NCBI GenBank assembly: GCA_016713525.1 | Contig: JADJOZ010000012.1 | Span: 124,001-188,000, forward strand | Length of the DNA stretch: 64,000 nt | Reading direction: 5' to 3' | Source of the DNA: Bacteroidota bacterium | Lineage (GTDB): Bacteria; Bacteroidota; Bacteroidia; AKYH767-A; OLB10 | Shown here: piece by piece, positions 28,678-37,759 of the stretch | Layout of the letters: each line of letters begins with the position of its first letter | How positions within the stretch are numbered: position 1 is the first letter of the stretch | The notes under the pieces: model-generated | Told to the model about the DNA's origin: nothing | The model's input: only the letters and a program-made list of their open reading frames with translations | Database searches by the model: none | Made by a program: the position numbers and the translations under genes

Positions 28678-29019
28678 TTAAAGTTGTAGAATTATAGGAT
28701 CAATAAAGCACCTGCTTTTGGTGATTTCCTTTTCAGCTCCGGATTCATCCTTAATCAAAGCTTTTACCGATTTGTCACCGGGATAATTTTTAATAATAAT
28801 GGAGTAGCCATCAGTTGAAAGCACTCCATCCACGGGCGCTTCATCAAGGGTATAATTCAATTTTAATAATTCGGTAGCCTTAAAATCGAGGAACAATTGA
28901 TGATAGGTATTCCCATCAGCATCCTTAAAAATATCGGGTTGTTTTTGTTCCTGAGCAAGGGCACTTCCGCCCAAAAGGCAAAAAAATAAAATAACAAATG
29001 TGCTCCTTTTTAATGCCAT
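28678..29019 (-). CDS. Small secreted protein of unknown function
   Basis: 113 residues. A signal peptide (ILFFCLLGGSALAQ) precedes about 90 residues of mixed beta sequence (GNTYHQLFLDFKATELLKL, DGYSIIIKNYPGD). I recognise no family. The stop is directly adjacent to the end of the DUF4139 gene, and the start lies 67 bases from the divergent AIM24 gene. Confidence 0.6.
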   Translation of the reverse strand: MALKRSTFVILFFCLLGGSALAQEQKQPDIFKDADGNTYHQLFLDFKATELLKLNYTLDEAPVDGVLSTDGYSIIIKNYPGDKSVKALIKDESGAEKEITKSRCFIDPIILQL

Positions 29020-29086
29020 TGCTTATAATTGCATTTTACTGTTAAGACAATCTAAAAGTACAACAAAACTGATAAAAACGCAAATT

Positions 29087-29845
29087 ATGGCACATGAAAT
29101 AGATTATCGAATCCTTGGAGATGACATTCAGGTTGTAGAAGTTGAGATGGATCCGGGTGAAGGTGTCAGAGCAGAGGTAGGTTCAATGCTCTTTATGGAA
29201 GAAGGAATTGTTATGGAAACATCAACAGGCGGGGGGATTTTCAGCGGATTAAAAAGGATGATTACCGGTGAAAGCTTCTTTATTACCTCGTTTTCAAATG
29301 GTGGAACGGGAAAAAGAAAGGATGCATTTGCTGCTCTTTATCTCGGGAAAATAATTGATATAAATCCGATGAGTTTCGGAGGATCTTTTTTATGTCAGAA
29401 GGATGGATTCCTGTGCGCTGCTCAGGGAATTGATATTACCATTGCCTTTACTAAAAAAATAGGAGCAGGATTGTTCGGTGGTGAAGGCTTTATTCTTCAG
29501 GAACTAAAAGGCGATGGCCATTGTTTTATTCATGCGGGTGGAACCATCATAAAAAGAGAATTGCTGCAAGGCGAGACCTTACGTGTTGATACCGGCTGTT
29601 TGGTTGCGTTTGCTCCTACAGTTGACTACGACATTAAATTCGTTGGTGGTTTTAAGAATGCTTTATTTGGTGGTGAGGGCCTGTTTCTGGCTCATTTACG
29701 CGGTCCGGGAACTGTTTATCTTCAAAGTCTGCCATTCTCACGTATTGCCGATAGAATTCTTGCTGCATCGCGCTTTGGAGGCGGCAGGGAAGAGTCGCGT
29801 GGACTTGGAGGAATGCTGGGTGGTTTTATCAGCGGTGACCGTTGA
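29087..29845 (+). CDS. AIM24/TIGR00266 family protein
   Basis: 252 residues from ATG 29087. The reading frame is open further upstream to 29000 but that extension is unlike the family, which begins at MAHEIDYRILGDD. Repeated beta-helical glycine-rich segments (EMDPGEGVRAEVGSMLFME, GGGIFSGLKRMITGESFF, AGLFGGEGFILQELKGDG, FGGEGLFLAHLRGPG) are diagnostic of the AIM24/TIGR00266 fold. The role in bacteria is not established; the yeast member affects mitochondrial inner-membrane organisation. Cytoplasmic: no signal peptide. Confidence 0.88.
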   Translation: MAHEIDYRILGDDIQVVEVEMDPGEGVRAEVGSMLFMEEGIVMETSTGGGIFSGLKRMITGESFFITSFSNGGTGKRKDAFAALYLGKIIDINPMSFGGSFLCQKDGFLCAAQGIDITIAFTKKIGAGLFGGEGFILQELKGDGHCFIHAGGTIIKRELLQGETLRVDTGCLVAFAPTVDYDIKFVGGFKNALFGGEGLFLAHLRGPGTVYLQSLPFSRIADRILAASRFGGGREESRGLGGMLGGFISGDR

Positions 29846-29860
29846 TAATTGCGAAATCGG

Positions 29861-30403
29861 TTATTTCGCAGAAGCTAAAATTGGAAACTTCCATTTAGCC
29901 AGCGCAAATGTTCCAAATAAAGCCAGATTGTAGAACAGGTCACCCATAATTGTGCCTTTGAAAAAAGGAATTCCTGCTACATAACAGCTCAATAAACCTG
30001 CTGCAGATTTTGGATACATATCATACATCAACCAGGTCCCAAAATTGGTGATCAGAAAAAACAGTATGGATGAAATCAAAGAAGCAACCATAATAGTTTG
30101 ACGTTGTTCGCGCCCACGTAGCATAAACCCTAGTCCTGTTACCAAAGCAAAACTTCCATAAACAAAAATCATATCACGGTAAAATCCTGAACCATTAACT
30201 AACTGCAGTAAAATATCTGAAATTAATAAGGCGAATAATGGTAATAAGAAAGCCTGTTTACGGTCGCTGATATAAGTACCGGCAAAAAGCGCAATGGCAC
30301 CAATAGGAGTAAAATTCATCTCATGAGGCAATAAACGGCTTAATGCTGCCAGGCCAATTAATGCAAGGATGAACTTTAATTTCGGAGTCAGTGTGATGTT
30401 CAT
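29861..30403 (-). CDS. DUF6580-type integral membrane protein
   Basis: 180 residues with five to six predicted membrane helices (KFILALIGLAALSRLLPH, AFLLPLFALLISDILLQL, MVASLISSILFFLITNF). The N-terminal PHEMNFTPIGAIALFAG and the SD motif fit the DUF6580 family, similar in shape to ECF transporter substrate-binding components. The substrate is unknown. It is convergent with the AIM24 gene and downstream of the broken glycosyltransferase. Confidence 0.75.
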   Translation of the reverse strand: MNITLTPKLKFILALIGLAALSRLLPHEMNFTPIGAIALFAGTYISDRKQAFLLPLFALLISDILLQLVNGSGFYRDMIFVYGSFALVTGLGFMLRGREQRQTIMVASLISSILFFLITNFGTWLMYDMYPKSAAGLLSCYVAGIPFFKGTIMGDLFYNLALFGTFALAKWKFPILASAK

Positions 30404-30471
30404 AGGTGATTCTTATTTTCGAAGCAACAAAATAGTTAATTTTATTCAAGTGAACTAGCATTAGCGGCAAT

Positions 30472-32008
30472 TTATTCATAGCCTTTTGCACAGCCAACTA
30501 ATTGATTTTCCAATAACTTAAATTGATTATAAGTATTTCTCTTAACAACAACCGGAACCTGAAAATTGTTTGCATCCATTAATGTTTTAGCATTATAAAC
30601 CTTCCAAAAATCATTTTGGTAAACTATCTGATTGTTTGAAAGGTTCCTGGATCCTTAGAATGATCAGATCTGAAAATCACTATCGTTGACTGCAGCGAAT
30701 CTGTTTAGGCAAAAGTAATGCGTTTTGTATAATATTGAACTGCCCAGGGCTTATTACTTTTCAACCTTTCATTGGGTTCTGTAGCGGATTTCAGGAACTG
30801 AGCCATATTCAAATTTGCTGTGGCTGCTTTCCGGGCTTCCTGATTTTTAGTTTGCAATTTTAGCATAGATGGAATCATCAAAACGGGCAACAACATTCCT
30901 GCCACCAAAAGCCACTGTTTTTTGATTAGGGAAATTTAGTTTTTCCAAAGACGCTGTAAATCCCTTGAATGTTGTTATCAGAAAGAATGGAAATATTGGT
31001 AACAACATTCTCACAGGGTCACCCTGATAAGGATACACCAGCAACATCAATATAAAACACAGTTGAAACAGCAATATAAAACGTTCAAAATATTTACTTT
31101 TCAAGTTACGGTGCGATTCTTTTTCAGGGAAAAATGACCATACAACACCCATAAGCCATCCAATACACAGCAATATCCAGATAGCCTTATTTATCCACAT
31201 GGGAAGTTCCAGTTGAGGAATCAATTGCAGGCTTTGAAAATAGGTGGTTACATTCATCAGCAATATATCCGGGTTAATCGCGTCTACCGTTTGTTGCAAA
31301 TACCAAACCGGACCATTGCTTGCTTTTCCTAATATAAATTCAATTACAAGAATCAGCAACATCCCCGCAAGGGATGCAAATAAAAATTTAAACCTGCCCG
31401 GGAATGTCGTTGTAGCTGCCCATCCAATAACCGGCACCAAAAGAAGCAAGCCGGGAGTTTTCAGTCCAGTAGAAAGCCATATAACCACAATTGAAATGGT
31501 GAGTACTATGGTTGTGGATTTTTGAAAAAAGAGCAAATAAAAGGCTAAGAGAAAAGTTGCCATCATTGGGATATCGGGAAGTATTTGGTTTTTCAGGTCA
31601 AGCATCATTGGGTTGTATACTAAAAACAGGGTACAACCGATGGCTGCTAAAGCAGGTAAGAAATTATACAGTATTCTAAAGAAAACCCAACCTGTAAGAA
31701 GCAGAAAAACAGTCACCATAAATTTCGATACAAGTATATCTGTTGGATGGCTGCACCAGGGTTGCAGGGATCAACAGTACTGAAAATAGCCAGCCTTTAA
31801 TTCCGGGACTGTAATTACCTGTATGATCAGGATTCCAGGCTTGCTGGTTGCCGGTCAGCCATTTTGCCTGTAAGAGATATTGGGCAAAATCGTCGCCAGC
31901 ATCATGAAATCCATTAAAATTAATGGCTATTAATGGCAGCAGTAAAATCAAAACCAAAACATCCCATTTGTAGCGCAAAAAGACTATTTGTTGGGATGGG
32001 GATTTCAT
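30472..32008 (-). pseudogene. ArnT/PMT-like glycosyltransferase, multiply disrupted
   Basis: Membrane glycosyltransferase of GT39/ArnT type, about 512 residues if repaired. The N-terminus has a helix and the acidic loop GFHDAGDDFAQYLLQAKWL typical of lipid-linked-sugar transferases, many membrane helices follow, and the C-terminal tail reads QIVYQNDFWKVYNAKTLMD. Four lesions: one extra base near 31743, one missing A in the T6 (plus strand) at 30918-30923, an in-frame TAA at 30705-30707 (after YYTKRITFA), and one missing base near 30647-30653, after which the frame runs to TAA 30472-30474. It follows aroE by 11 bases. It may be a true pseudogene or a patch of poor sequence. Confidence 0.7.
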
Positions 32009-32019
32009 AGTTGAAGTTA

Positions 32020-32772
32020 TCAGGAATTCCAGATTGCCCAGGATGCTTCCGCTTGAGCATGAAGCATCTTCAATCCGTTTTCGACTTTAGCTCCATTGGC
32101 AAATCCCAGTTTCATAAATGTAGTCATTTCCGGATTATAAACCAGATCAAACAATAAATTTTCTGTACTTAGAAGATGATAGGGTATAGGTGGGGAATTT
32201 GTTATATCGGGATAAGTCCCCAATGGGGTTGTATTGATTATTAATGGATAGTTCTGAAAATGGTCCTTATTCACTTCCTCAAACATGAGGTTCCCGTCAT
32301 TCTTTCGGGTAACAACTAAAAATGGAATTGCTAATTTTTTCAAGCAGTATTGAACTGCTTTGGCAGCGCCACCATTACCAAGTATCAATGCTCCTTTTTT
32401 TTGGTGGGGAAGAAATAGCGCTTCAATGGCACTCTGAAATCCCACAGCATCGGTATTGTAGCCTTCCATAAACAGGAGATTACCGGAGCCATTTCGCTGA
32501 ATTTTAATAGTATTTACCGCTCCCGTATCGGCAGCAACATCGTCCACATGATTTAGGTAGGGAATTATTCTTTCCTTATATGGAAAAGTAACATTTAATC
32601 CGAATAATTGCTTTTCAGTTTCCACCAGAGTGATAAACTCATCCAAATCAGGAATTTCAAAATTTCTGTAAATCACTTGACCAGATAATCCTTCCCTTTG
32701 AAATTTTTCAGTGAAGTATTTAATAGAGAAAGAGTGGGTAAGTTTGTTCCCTAATAGTCCGAATAACTTCAT
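32020..32772 (-). CDS. aroE: Shikimate dehydrogenase
   Basis: 250 residues, NADPH-dependent reduction of 3-dehydroshikimate in aromatic amino-acid synthesis. Motifs: LLGNKLTHSFSIKYF (substrate serines), NVTFPYKERIIPYL (catalytic Lys about 67), DDVAADTGAVNTI, and the cofactor loop ILGNGGAAKAVQY. The C-terminal NGLKMLHAQAEASWAIW closes the fold. Complete. It lies in a minus-strand run with the rhodanese and ComA-like genes. Confidence 0.93.
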   Translation of the reverse strand: MKLFGLLGNKLTHSFSIKYFTEKFQREGLSGQVIYRNFEIPDLDEFITLVETEKQLFGLNVTFPYKERIIPYLNHVDDVAADTGAVNTIKIQRNGSGNLLFMEGYNTDAVGFQSAIEALFLPHQKKGALILGNGGAAKAVQYCLKKLAIPFLVVTRKNDGNLMFEEVNKDHFQNYPLIINTTPLGTYPDITNSPPIPYHLLSTENLLFDLVYNPEMTTFMKLGFANGAKVENGLKMLHAQAEASWAIWNS

Positions 32773-32837
32773 ACTAGCAGTTTTGAATTACTTTATAAAG
32801 TTTGCACGACGCTGCAAACGGACTCAGACAATAAAAA

Positions 32838-33155
32838 TCAGGAAACCTGAATAGTGGGATCTATATCTTTAGCCCATGCCAGAATACCTCCCTTAAGGTT
32901 TGCCAGATTATCGAATCCATAGCGAGTTTCGAGTTCCCTGACTGCAGCAGCACTTCTGGCGCCACTACGGCAATGTATAATTACCGGTTTATTTCTGGAA
33001 ATTCTTTCAGCCTGATCAATAACTGTTGCCAAAGGAATAAGTTCACCACCAATATTGGCGGCATCGAATTCATATTCTTCCCTGACATCAATCAGTTGAA
33101 AATCGACCTTATTCTGCATCATTTCATGTAATTCCTGAACGGTAATTTCTTTCAT
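32838..33155 (-). CDS. Single-domain rhodanese-like protein
   Basis: 105 residues, one rhodanese domain. The active-site loop HCRSGARSAAA holds the persulfide cysteine near residue 66, DVREEYEFDAANIGGELIPL is the usual N-terminal signature, and NLANLKGGILAWAKDID ends the domain. No signal peptide, so cytoplasmic. It could carry sulfane sulfur or detoxify thiosulfate; the sulfite-using ComA-like gene lies 17 bases upstream, and a link in sulfur metabolism is inference from that. Confidence 0.88.
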   Translation of the reverse strand: MKEITVQELHEMMQNKVDFQLIDVREEYEFDAANIGGELIPLATVIDQAERISRNKPVIIHCRSGARSAAAVRELETRYGFDNLANLKGGILAWAKDIDPTIQVS

Positions 33156-33172
33156 AGCAACTTATGTTAAGA

Positions 33173-33953
33173 TCACGAAACCGGTATTAATTCCTTTGGT
33201 AAAAACTGAAAAAAAGTATCACTTCGAAGTCCGAGGCGTAACGACTCTAAAGCAATAACTTCGGTAGGTGCAATATTGCCCAGGTTTACATTGGCACCAA
33301 ACAACTTAATGAAATAAACCTGCTGCGATTTGATTGGGGTTTCCCAGATTATTTTATCGACCGGTACTTTGCTGACTATTTTGTTGATCAGCATAACGTG
33401 AGCCTTGCCATTAGGCCTGTAAATGCCAACTGTTCCGCTTTCACGGGCTTCAGCAATAACTTTCCACACTCCGGCCTCAATTTCTTTATTCATCATTTCA
33501 ATCCACCGGGCAGGGTGAATAATGATTCCTTCTTCTTTACTGCCAACTTCTGAAATAACGGTGACATATTTGGATAGTTGCCTGATTAAATCGCACTTTT
33601 TATTATGATCAAGAACAATTGAACCATCAGAAATTTCGGCGTGTTCAATTTTATATTTGTCGATAAGCTTAAGGTAATTATCAACTTCATCTCTTACAAT
33701 AAAAGGCTTCCAGCAAAGTGCCACCAAAATATACAGGAATACCGGCACTTTTATACAGCTCAATTTTTTCTTTCAGTCTGGGAGTAATCAGGGCACTTCC
33801 AAAGCCGAGTTTAACAATATCGGTATATGTTCCATTCCCATCGATAAAATCTTCAGTTTCCCTCAGACTCAACCCTTTATCCATAACCATGGTAACACCT
33901 GACTGACGTGGTTTAACACTTCTTTCAGGTAAATAACTCAACGGAAAATTCAT
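33173..33953 (-). CDS. Phosphosulfolactate synthase, ComA-like (frameshifted)
   Basis: About 259 residues after removal of one base. The TIM-barrel ComA family adds sulfite to phosphoenolpyruvate to make (2R)-phospho-3-sulfolactate, first known from coenzyme M synthesis. Visible segments: GVTMVMDKGLSLRETEDF, DIVKLGFGSALITP, AGIPVYFGGTLLEAF, then in the other frame HAEISDGSIVLDHNKK, SEVGSKEEG and WETPIKSQQVYFIK. The break is in A4 at 33701-33704; three would give LEAFIVRDEVDNYL. In Bacteroidota the product may feed sulfonate or sulfonolipid metabolism; this is inference. Its start overlaps the TPR gene stop by four bases. Confidence 0.85.
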
Positions 33954-35374
33954 AGATTTTTTCTTTTATTCGCAATGATTTTCAGTAGTACCTGATCATT
34001 TTGAAGTGCAGGAAGCATTTCAAAAAGTACCTGACTGGAATCGATATCTTTTAACAGCGCAACTTCAAGCATTTCATATGCTTCCTGAAGGGCACCGGCA
34101 CTATATAAATTAGCTGTCTGACGATAATATAATTCGGCACATTCAGGATGGTAGGTAAGTCCTTTTTCAGTAATTTCTACCGCTTCATCCTGTTTACCGG
34201 TTTCAGTGAGGAAATGAGCAAATGAAAGCCATCCATCAATCAATCCCGGATCATCCTCCACCACTTTGATGTAACATTCACCTGCTTCTGTAATGTTGTT
34301 CAGGTTGAATTCGCAATCGCCTAATAGCAACCAGTATTCTCCATTATGTTCGTCTTTCTCAATTGCCTTTCTAACATAGTGGATTGCTTCATACCAACGC
34401 TCTTCAGACTCTAGTGTAATTGCAATTCCAAACCAGGCCTGAGCCATATCAGGAAGAATTTTGACTGCCTTTTTGTAATAAGTCCGGGCCTCATCCATCT
34501 GCCCTAATTTTTCATAACATTCAGCTATGTTAAAATAGGTTATTGCATCAGGTTTGTAATATTCAAAAGTCTGTTTGTATTTCTGAATCGCATCTTCATA
34601 GTGACCTAACATAGCCAGTACCTGTGCCTGATCGAGATAGGCGGGGGCATAATCTTCTTTGATAAGTATGCAATAATCGAAAGCATGCAATGCCTCTTCA
34701 TAATTTCCCAAACGGCAATTAATATCGCCGAGATTATACCAGGCAGCATAGGAATAAGGATCCTTATCAATTAATTGCTTGAAATAGCTAATACCCTCCT
34801 GAAGTTTGCCTGTTATGCCCAAACATGCAGCTAACTCTTCCATAGCCAGTTCATAGGTTGGATTTTGTTGCACTGCCATTTTGAAATACTCAATTGCTTT
34901 GGGATAGTTCAGCATATTCTGGTAGGTAATAGCCATACTGAAATAAATTTCATCCTTCATATCAACCAGTGGTAAAGCTTTCTTAAAACATTCAAGGGCT
35001 GATGAATACTGCCCGATTGTATTGTAAATATTTCCCCGAATCAAGTGCAAATCAAGATCATAAGGACTAATGCGTTCAACCCGGTCGAGTGTATCTAAAG
35101 CCCGCTGATCCTGCCCGGTAATGGCAAATAAATGCGCCTGCTTCATCAGAAAATTTACAGAATTAGGATGCAACGAAAAGGCATATTTAGCCACTTCCAG
35201 AGCTTTCTGGTATTCTCCTTTTTCAATGTAAAAATCTATTATGCGGATAAGAGCATCAACATCAAAAAAATAACGATCCTGTTTACGGATCATCTCTTCG
35301 AACCTGCTTACAGAGAGCTCAATCTTCTCATTAAGTTCATCCTGATTATCCAAATCATCATCATCTTCTTCCAT
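33950..35374 (-). CDS. Tetratricopeptide-repeat protein
   Basis: 474 residues, built almost entirely from about 12 TPR units (for example YQKALEVAKYAFSLHPNSV, YSSALECFKKALPLVD, YPKAIEYFKMAVQQNPT, YEDAIQKYKQTFEYYKPD). The N-terminus is acidic (MEEDDDDLDNQDELNEKIEL) and there is no signal peptide, so a cytoplasmic scaffold is likely. No enzyme domain. It is the first gene of the minus-strand run with comA, rhodanese, aroE and the glycosyltransferase, coupled to comA through an ATGA overlap. Confidence 0.88.
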   Translation of the reverse strand: MEEDDDDLDNQDELNEKIELSVSRFEEMIRKQDRYFFDVDALIRIIDFYIEKGEYQKALEVAKYAFSLHPNSVNFLMKQAHLFAITGQDQRALDTLDRVERISPYDLDLHLIRGNIYNTIGQYSSALECFKKALPLVDMKDEIYFSMAITYQNMLNYPKAIEYFKMAVQQNPTYELAMEELAACLGITGKLQEGISYFKQLIDKDPYSYAAWYNLGDINCRLGNYEEALHAFDYCILIKEDYAPAYLDQAQVLAMLGHYEDAIQKYKQTFEYYKPDAITYFNIAECYEKLGQMDEARTYYKKAVKILPDMAQAWFGIAITLESEERWYEAIHYVRKAIEKDEHNGEYWLLLGDCEFNLNNITEAGECYIKVVEDDPGLIDGWLSFAHFLTETGKQDEAVEITEKGLTYHPECAELYYRQTANLYSAGALQEAYEMLEVALLKDIDSSQVLFEMLPALQNDQVLLKIIANKRKNL

Positions 35375-35408
35375 AGGCAGTGGTGGATTTTTAGCCCTCC
35401 AATTGTCA

Positions 35409-35416
35409 CAAAATTA
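35409..35416 (-). promoter_or_regulatory. -7 box of the TPR gene
   Basis: TAATTTTG on the minus strand, 34 bases before the ATG at 35374. It fits TAnnTTTG. Confidence 0.4.
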
Positions 35417-35453
35417 AGAAAAAAGCAGAGGTGCACCCCATTTAGGTCAAAAG

Positions 35454-35462
35454 TTATCCACA
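35454..35462 (+). promoter_or_regulatory. Single perfect DnaA-box match
   Basis: TTATCCACA matches the canonical DnaA 9-mer exactly and lies in the AT-rich spacer between the divergent TPR and recF genes. I see no cluster of further boxes, so this is not by itself an origin. It could be a chance match or a DnaA-responsive promoter element. Confidence 0.3.
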
Positions 35463-35581
35463 CATTTCTGTTACTGATTCTATATCATATTGATAATCAA
35501 CATGAAACATATCTGATGTAATCTATAATTTAACAGGCAACCTGACCTTTAAAAACTGCCCTGAGAAGGGCCTATTTCCGT

Positions 35582-35589
35582 TAACTTTG
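35582..35589 (+). promoter_or_regulatory. -7 box directly before recF
   Basis: TAACTTTG ends only four bases before the recF ATG, so transcription would start at or near the A of the start codon (leaderless or nearly so). Confidence 0.4.
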
Positions 35590-35593
35590 CATC

Positions 35594-36720
35594 ATGTTAA
35601 TCCTGAGAAAACTGCAGCTTATAAATTTCAGAAATTATGTAGATGCATCTATTTCATTTGGTCCTGCAGTTAACTGTTTTACAGGCACTAACGGTTCCGG
35701 CAAGACCAATTTGCTGGATGCCATCCATTATTTGTCGATGACCAAGAGTTATTTCAGTCCAACCGACAATCAGAATATCCGCCATCATGAAGCCATGCTA
35801 ATGATTCAGGGTGAATTTGAACTTAATGGTGAAAAGGAGTCGGTTTTGTGTTCTATCAGACAGGGACAAAAAAAGATCTTTAAGCGCAATCAGAAAGAAT
35901 ATGAAAAACTGAGCAATCATATTGGAACATTCCCTGTAGTTATGATTGCTCCAACCGATCAGGAGCTCATAACTGAAGGAAGTGAGATTCGCCGTCGTTT
36001 CATTGATGGAATCATTTCTCAATCTGACCATATTTACCTCGATAATCTGATCAGATATAATCAAGTAATCAGTCAGCGAAATACTTTACTTAAACAAGCC
36101 AATTCCCGTGGATTTGCCGATTGGGGCTCCATTTCTGTTTGGGATGATCAGCTTGCTCATTATGGTCAGAAAATATTTGAAAAGCGAAAGGAATTTATTC
36201 GTGGTTTTGAACCGCATTTCAATGCTTTGTTTGATGCTATTTCAGGCACCGGTCAATCGGCAGGTGTTTCGTACGAATCGCCTTTACAATAAAGATCCTT
36301 ATCAGAAATCCTTCTTCAAAACAGAAGCCGTGATCTCGATCTGCAATATACTTCATCGGGGACGCACAAAGATGATCTCACCGTTACCTTAAATGGGTTT
36401 CCTGCACGCAAATTTGCATCACAGGGTCAACAGAAATCGCTTGTTATTGCTCTTAAACTGGCACATTTTAACTACTTGTGTGAATTAGGCTTTCAGCATC
36501 CGATTATTTTGCTGGATGATATTTTCGATAAGCTGGATCAGGGAAGAGTTAGCCGACTCATGGAATTGATCACCAAAGGGGAATCAGGGCAAATTTTTAT
36601 TACAGACACCCATAAAGAAAGGGTAGCTGCAATTTTTTTGAATCCATGAACATTCCATGTAAGTTATTTGATGTGGAAAATGGGGTAATCACACTTTCCG
36701 AAAATCAATCTGTTCAATGA
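35594..36720 (+). CDS. recF: DNA replication/repair protein RecF (in-frame stop and frameshift)
   Basis: The repaired length is 375 residues. RecF is an SMC-like ATPase that loads RecA at gaps. Walker A is FTGTNGSGKTNLLDAIHYL (about residue 34). The SQGQQKS signature and Walker B PIILLDDIFDKLDQGR lie downstream, with the D-loop ITDTHKER. The frame is broken by TAA at 36290-36292 (VSYESPLQ-stop-RSLSEILLQNRSRD, same frame on both sides) and by a missing T in T7 at 36633-36639, after which FFESMNIPCKLFDVENGVI runs to TGA 36720. The DUF721 start overlaps that stop (ATGA), which supports the repaired end. Confidence 0.88.
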
Positions 36721-37007
36721 GAAAAAGTAATGAAAACAGCCTCAAAGAGGTCATTGAACAACTTATAGATACTTATCGGTTACGCGATCGGCTGAATGAG
36801 GTGAAAATTCGCCGTACGTGGGAAGAGGTAATGGGGAATGCCATATCGAACAGAACCGATCATTTATCAGTTAATAACGGTACTCTGGTTATAAAAGTCT
36901 CATCTGCTGCATTACGCGAAGAACTAACTTTTCGCAAGGATCAGATTTGTGAAATGATGAATAAGGAACTTGGTGGTCCGTTTCTGACCAAGGTGGTTAT
37001 AAGTTAG
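36717..37007 (+). CDS. DUF721 (DciA-like) protein
   Basis: 96 residues. The DUF721 fold is visible: LKEVIEQLIDTYRLRDRL, the conserved VRRTWEEVMG-like segment (IRRTWEEVMGNAI), then NGTLVIKVSSAALREEL and a closing LGGPFLTKVVI. DUF721 includes DciA, a replicative-helicase loader in bacteria lacking DnaC. Translational coupling to recF fits a replication role. Assigning DciA function is inference. Confidence 0.83.
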   Translation: MRKSNENSLKEVIEQLIDTYRLRDRLNEVKIRRTWEEVMGNAISNRTDHLSVNNGTLVIKVSSAALREELTFRKDQICEMMNKELGGPFLTKVVIS

Positions 37008-37031
37008 CTGAATTTTAGTCAGTTTTCGCAT

Positions 37032-37059
37032 AAAAAAAGCCATCCCGAAGGATGGCTTT
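37032..37059 (-). terminator. Intrinsic terminator of ndk
   Basis: A 10-bp stem, 37036-37045 with 37050-37059, tetraloop CGAA on the plus strand (TTCG on the minus strand). The A7 on the plus side gives a strong U-tract on the minus strand just after the ndk stop. It may also slow plus-strand transcripts from recF-DUF721. Confidence 0.85.
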
Positions 37060-37086
37060 GAAATTATACATGCAAAACAATTTCTT

Positions 37087-37506
37087 TTAGAAACGCTCCA
37101 GTTTAGAGAAGTAGAAGTCTCCTTCAATAGCAGCATTTTCATTACTGTCAGAACCATGAACTGCATTTGCTTCAATTGATTTGGCAAACAGTTGGCGAAT
37201 GGTACCCGGAGCAGCTTTGGTTGGATCAGTAGCACCAATCAGTGTTCTGAAATCTTCCACAGCATTTTCCTTTTCAAGAATAGCAGCTACGATCGGGCCT
37301 GATGACATGTAAGAAACCAGATCTTTGTAGAATGGACGCTCTTTATGAATGGCATAAAACTGACCGGCGGTTTCAGGAGTCAGTTGCGTGTATTTCATCG
37401 CAACGATTTTGAAACCTGCTTTTATAATTTTGTCGAGTATTGCACCCATGTGGCCATTTTGAATACCATCGGGCTTAATCATTGTAAAGGTTCTGTTAGT
37501 AATCAC
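37087..37506 (-). CDS. ndk: Nucleoside diphosphate kinase
   Basis: 139 residues, transfers gamma-phosphate between nucleotides through a phosphohistidine. TFTMIKPDGIQNGHMG is the N-terminal signature, the Kpn loop spans IHKERPFYKDLVSYMSSGP, and ANAVHGSDSNENA carries the phospho-His in HGSDS. Length is standard. It is monocistronic, with its own -7 box and terminator. Confidence 0.96.
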   Translation of the reverse strand: MITNRTFTMIKPDGIQNGHMGAILDKIIKAGFKIVAMKYTQLTPETAGQFYAIHKERPFYKDLVSYMSSGPIVAAILEKENAVEDFRTLIGATDPTKAAPGTIRQLFAKSIEANAVHGSDSNENAAIEGDFYFSKLERF

Positions 37507-37540
37507 TTTAATAGGTTTTAAACAGTTAATTTTCGGAGTG

Positions 37541-37548
37541 CAAAGGTA
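37541..37548 (-). promoter_or_regulatory. -7 box of ndk
   Basis: TACCTTTG on the minus strand, 34 bases before the ndk ATG. Confidence 0.5.
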
Positions 37549-37712
37549 GTATTAATTTGAAAAACTGCAACCTATGATCCAATTCAATTACAAAAAAGAA
37601 TATTAGTGCCTGTTTTAGTTACAAAATGGTAATTCTCATACCGTTTAAGGCTTTTTTTCGTGTATGGAACCGGCGAAAACTGCAAATTTGGGTAATAAAT
37701 ATTTTGCTTAAC

Positions 37713-37742
37713 CATTAAATATCAATGTAATTATTACTTTTG
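37713..37742 (+). promoter_or_regulatory. Full -33/-7 promoter of the DHH phosphatase gene
   Basis: TTTG (37713-37716) and TACTTTTG (37735-37742) are separated by 18 bases, matching both halves of the Bacteroidota promoter. The ATG follows 17 bases later. This is the clearest complete promoter in the window. Confidence 0.6.
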
Positions 37743-37759
37743 CACCTCTTCAATAAAAA

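Noticed and set aside
36290..36292. Stop-codon reassignment (TAA read as sense)
   Set aside because: Two in-frame TAA codons occur (also 30705-30707), but TAA ends many intact genes here, so a changed code is excluded.
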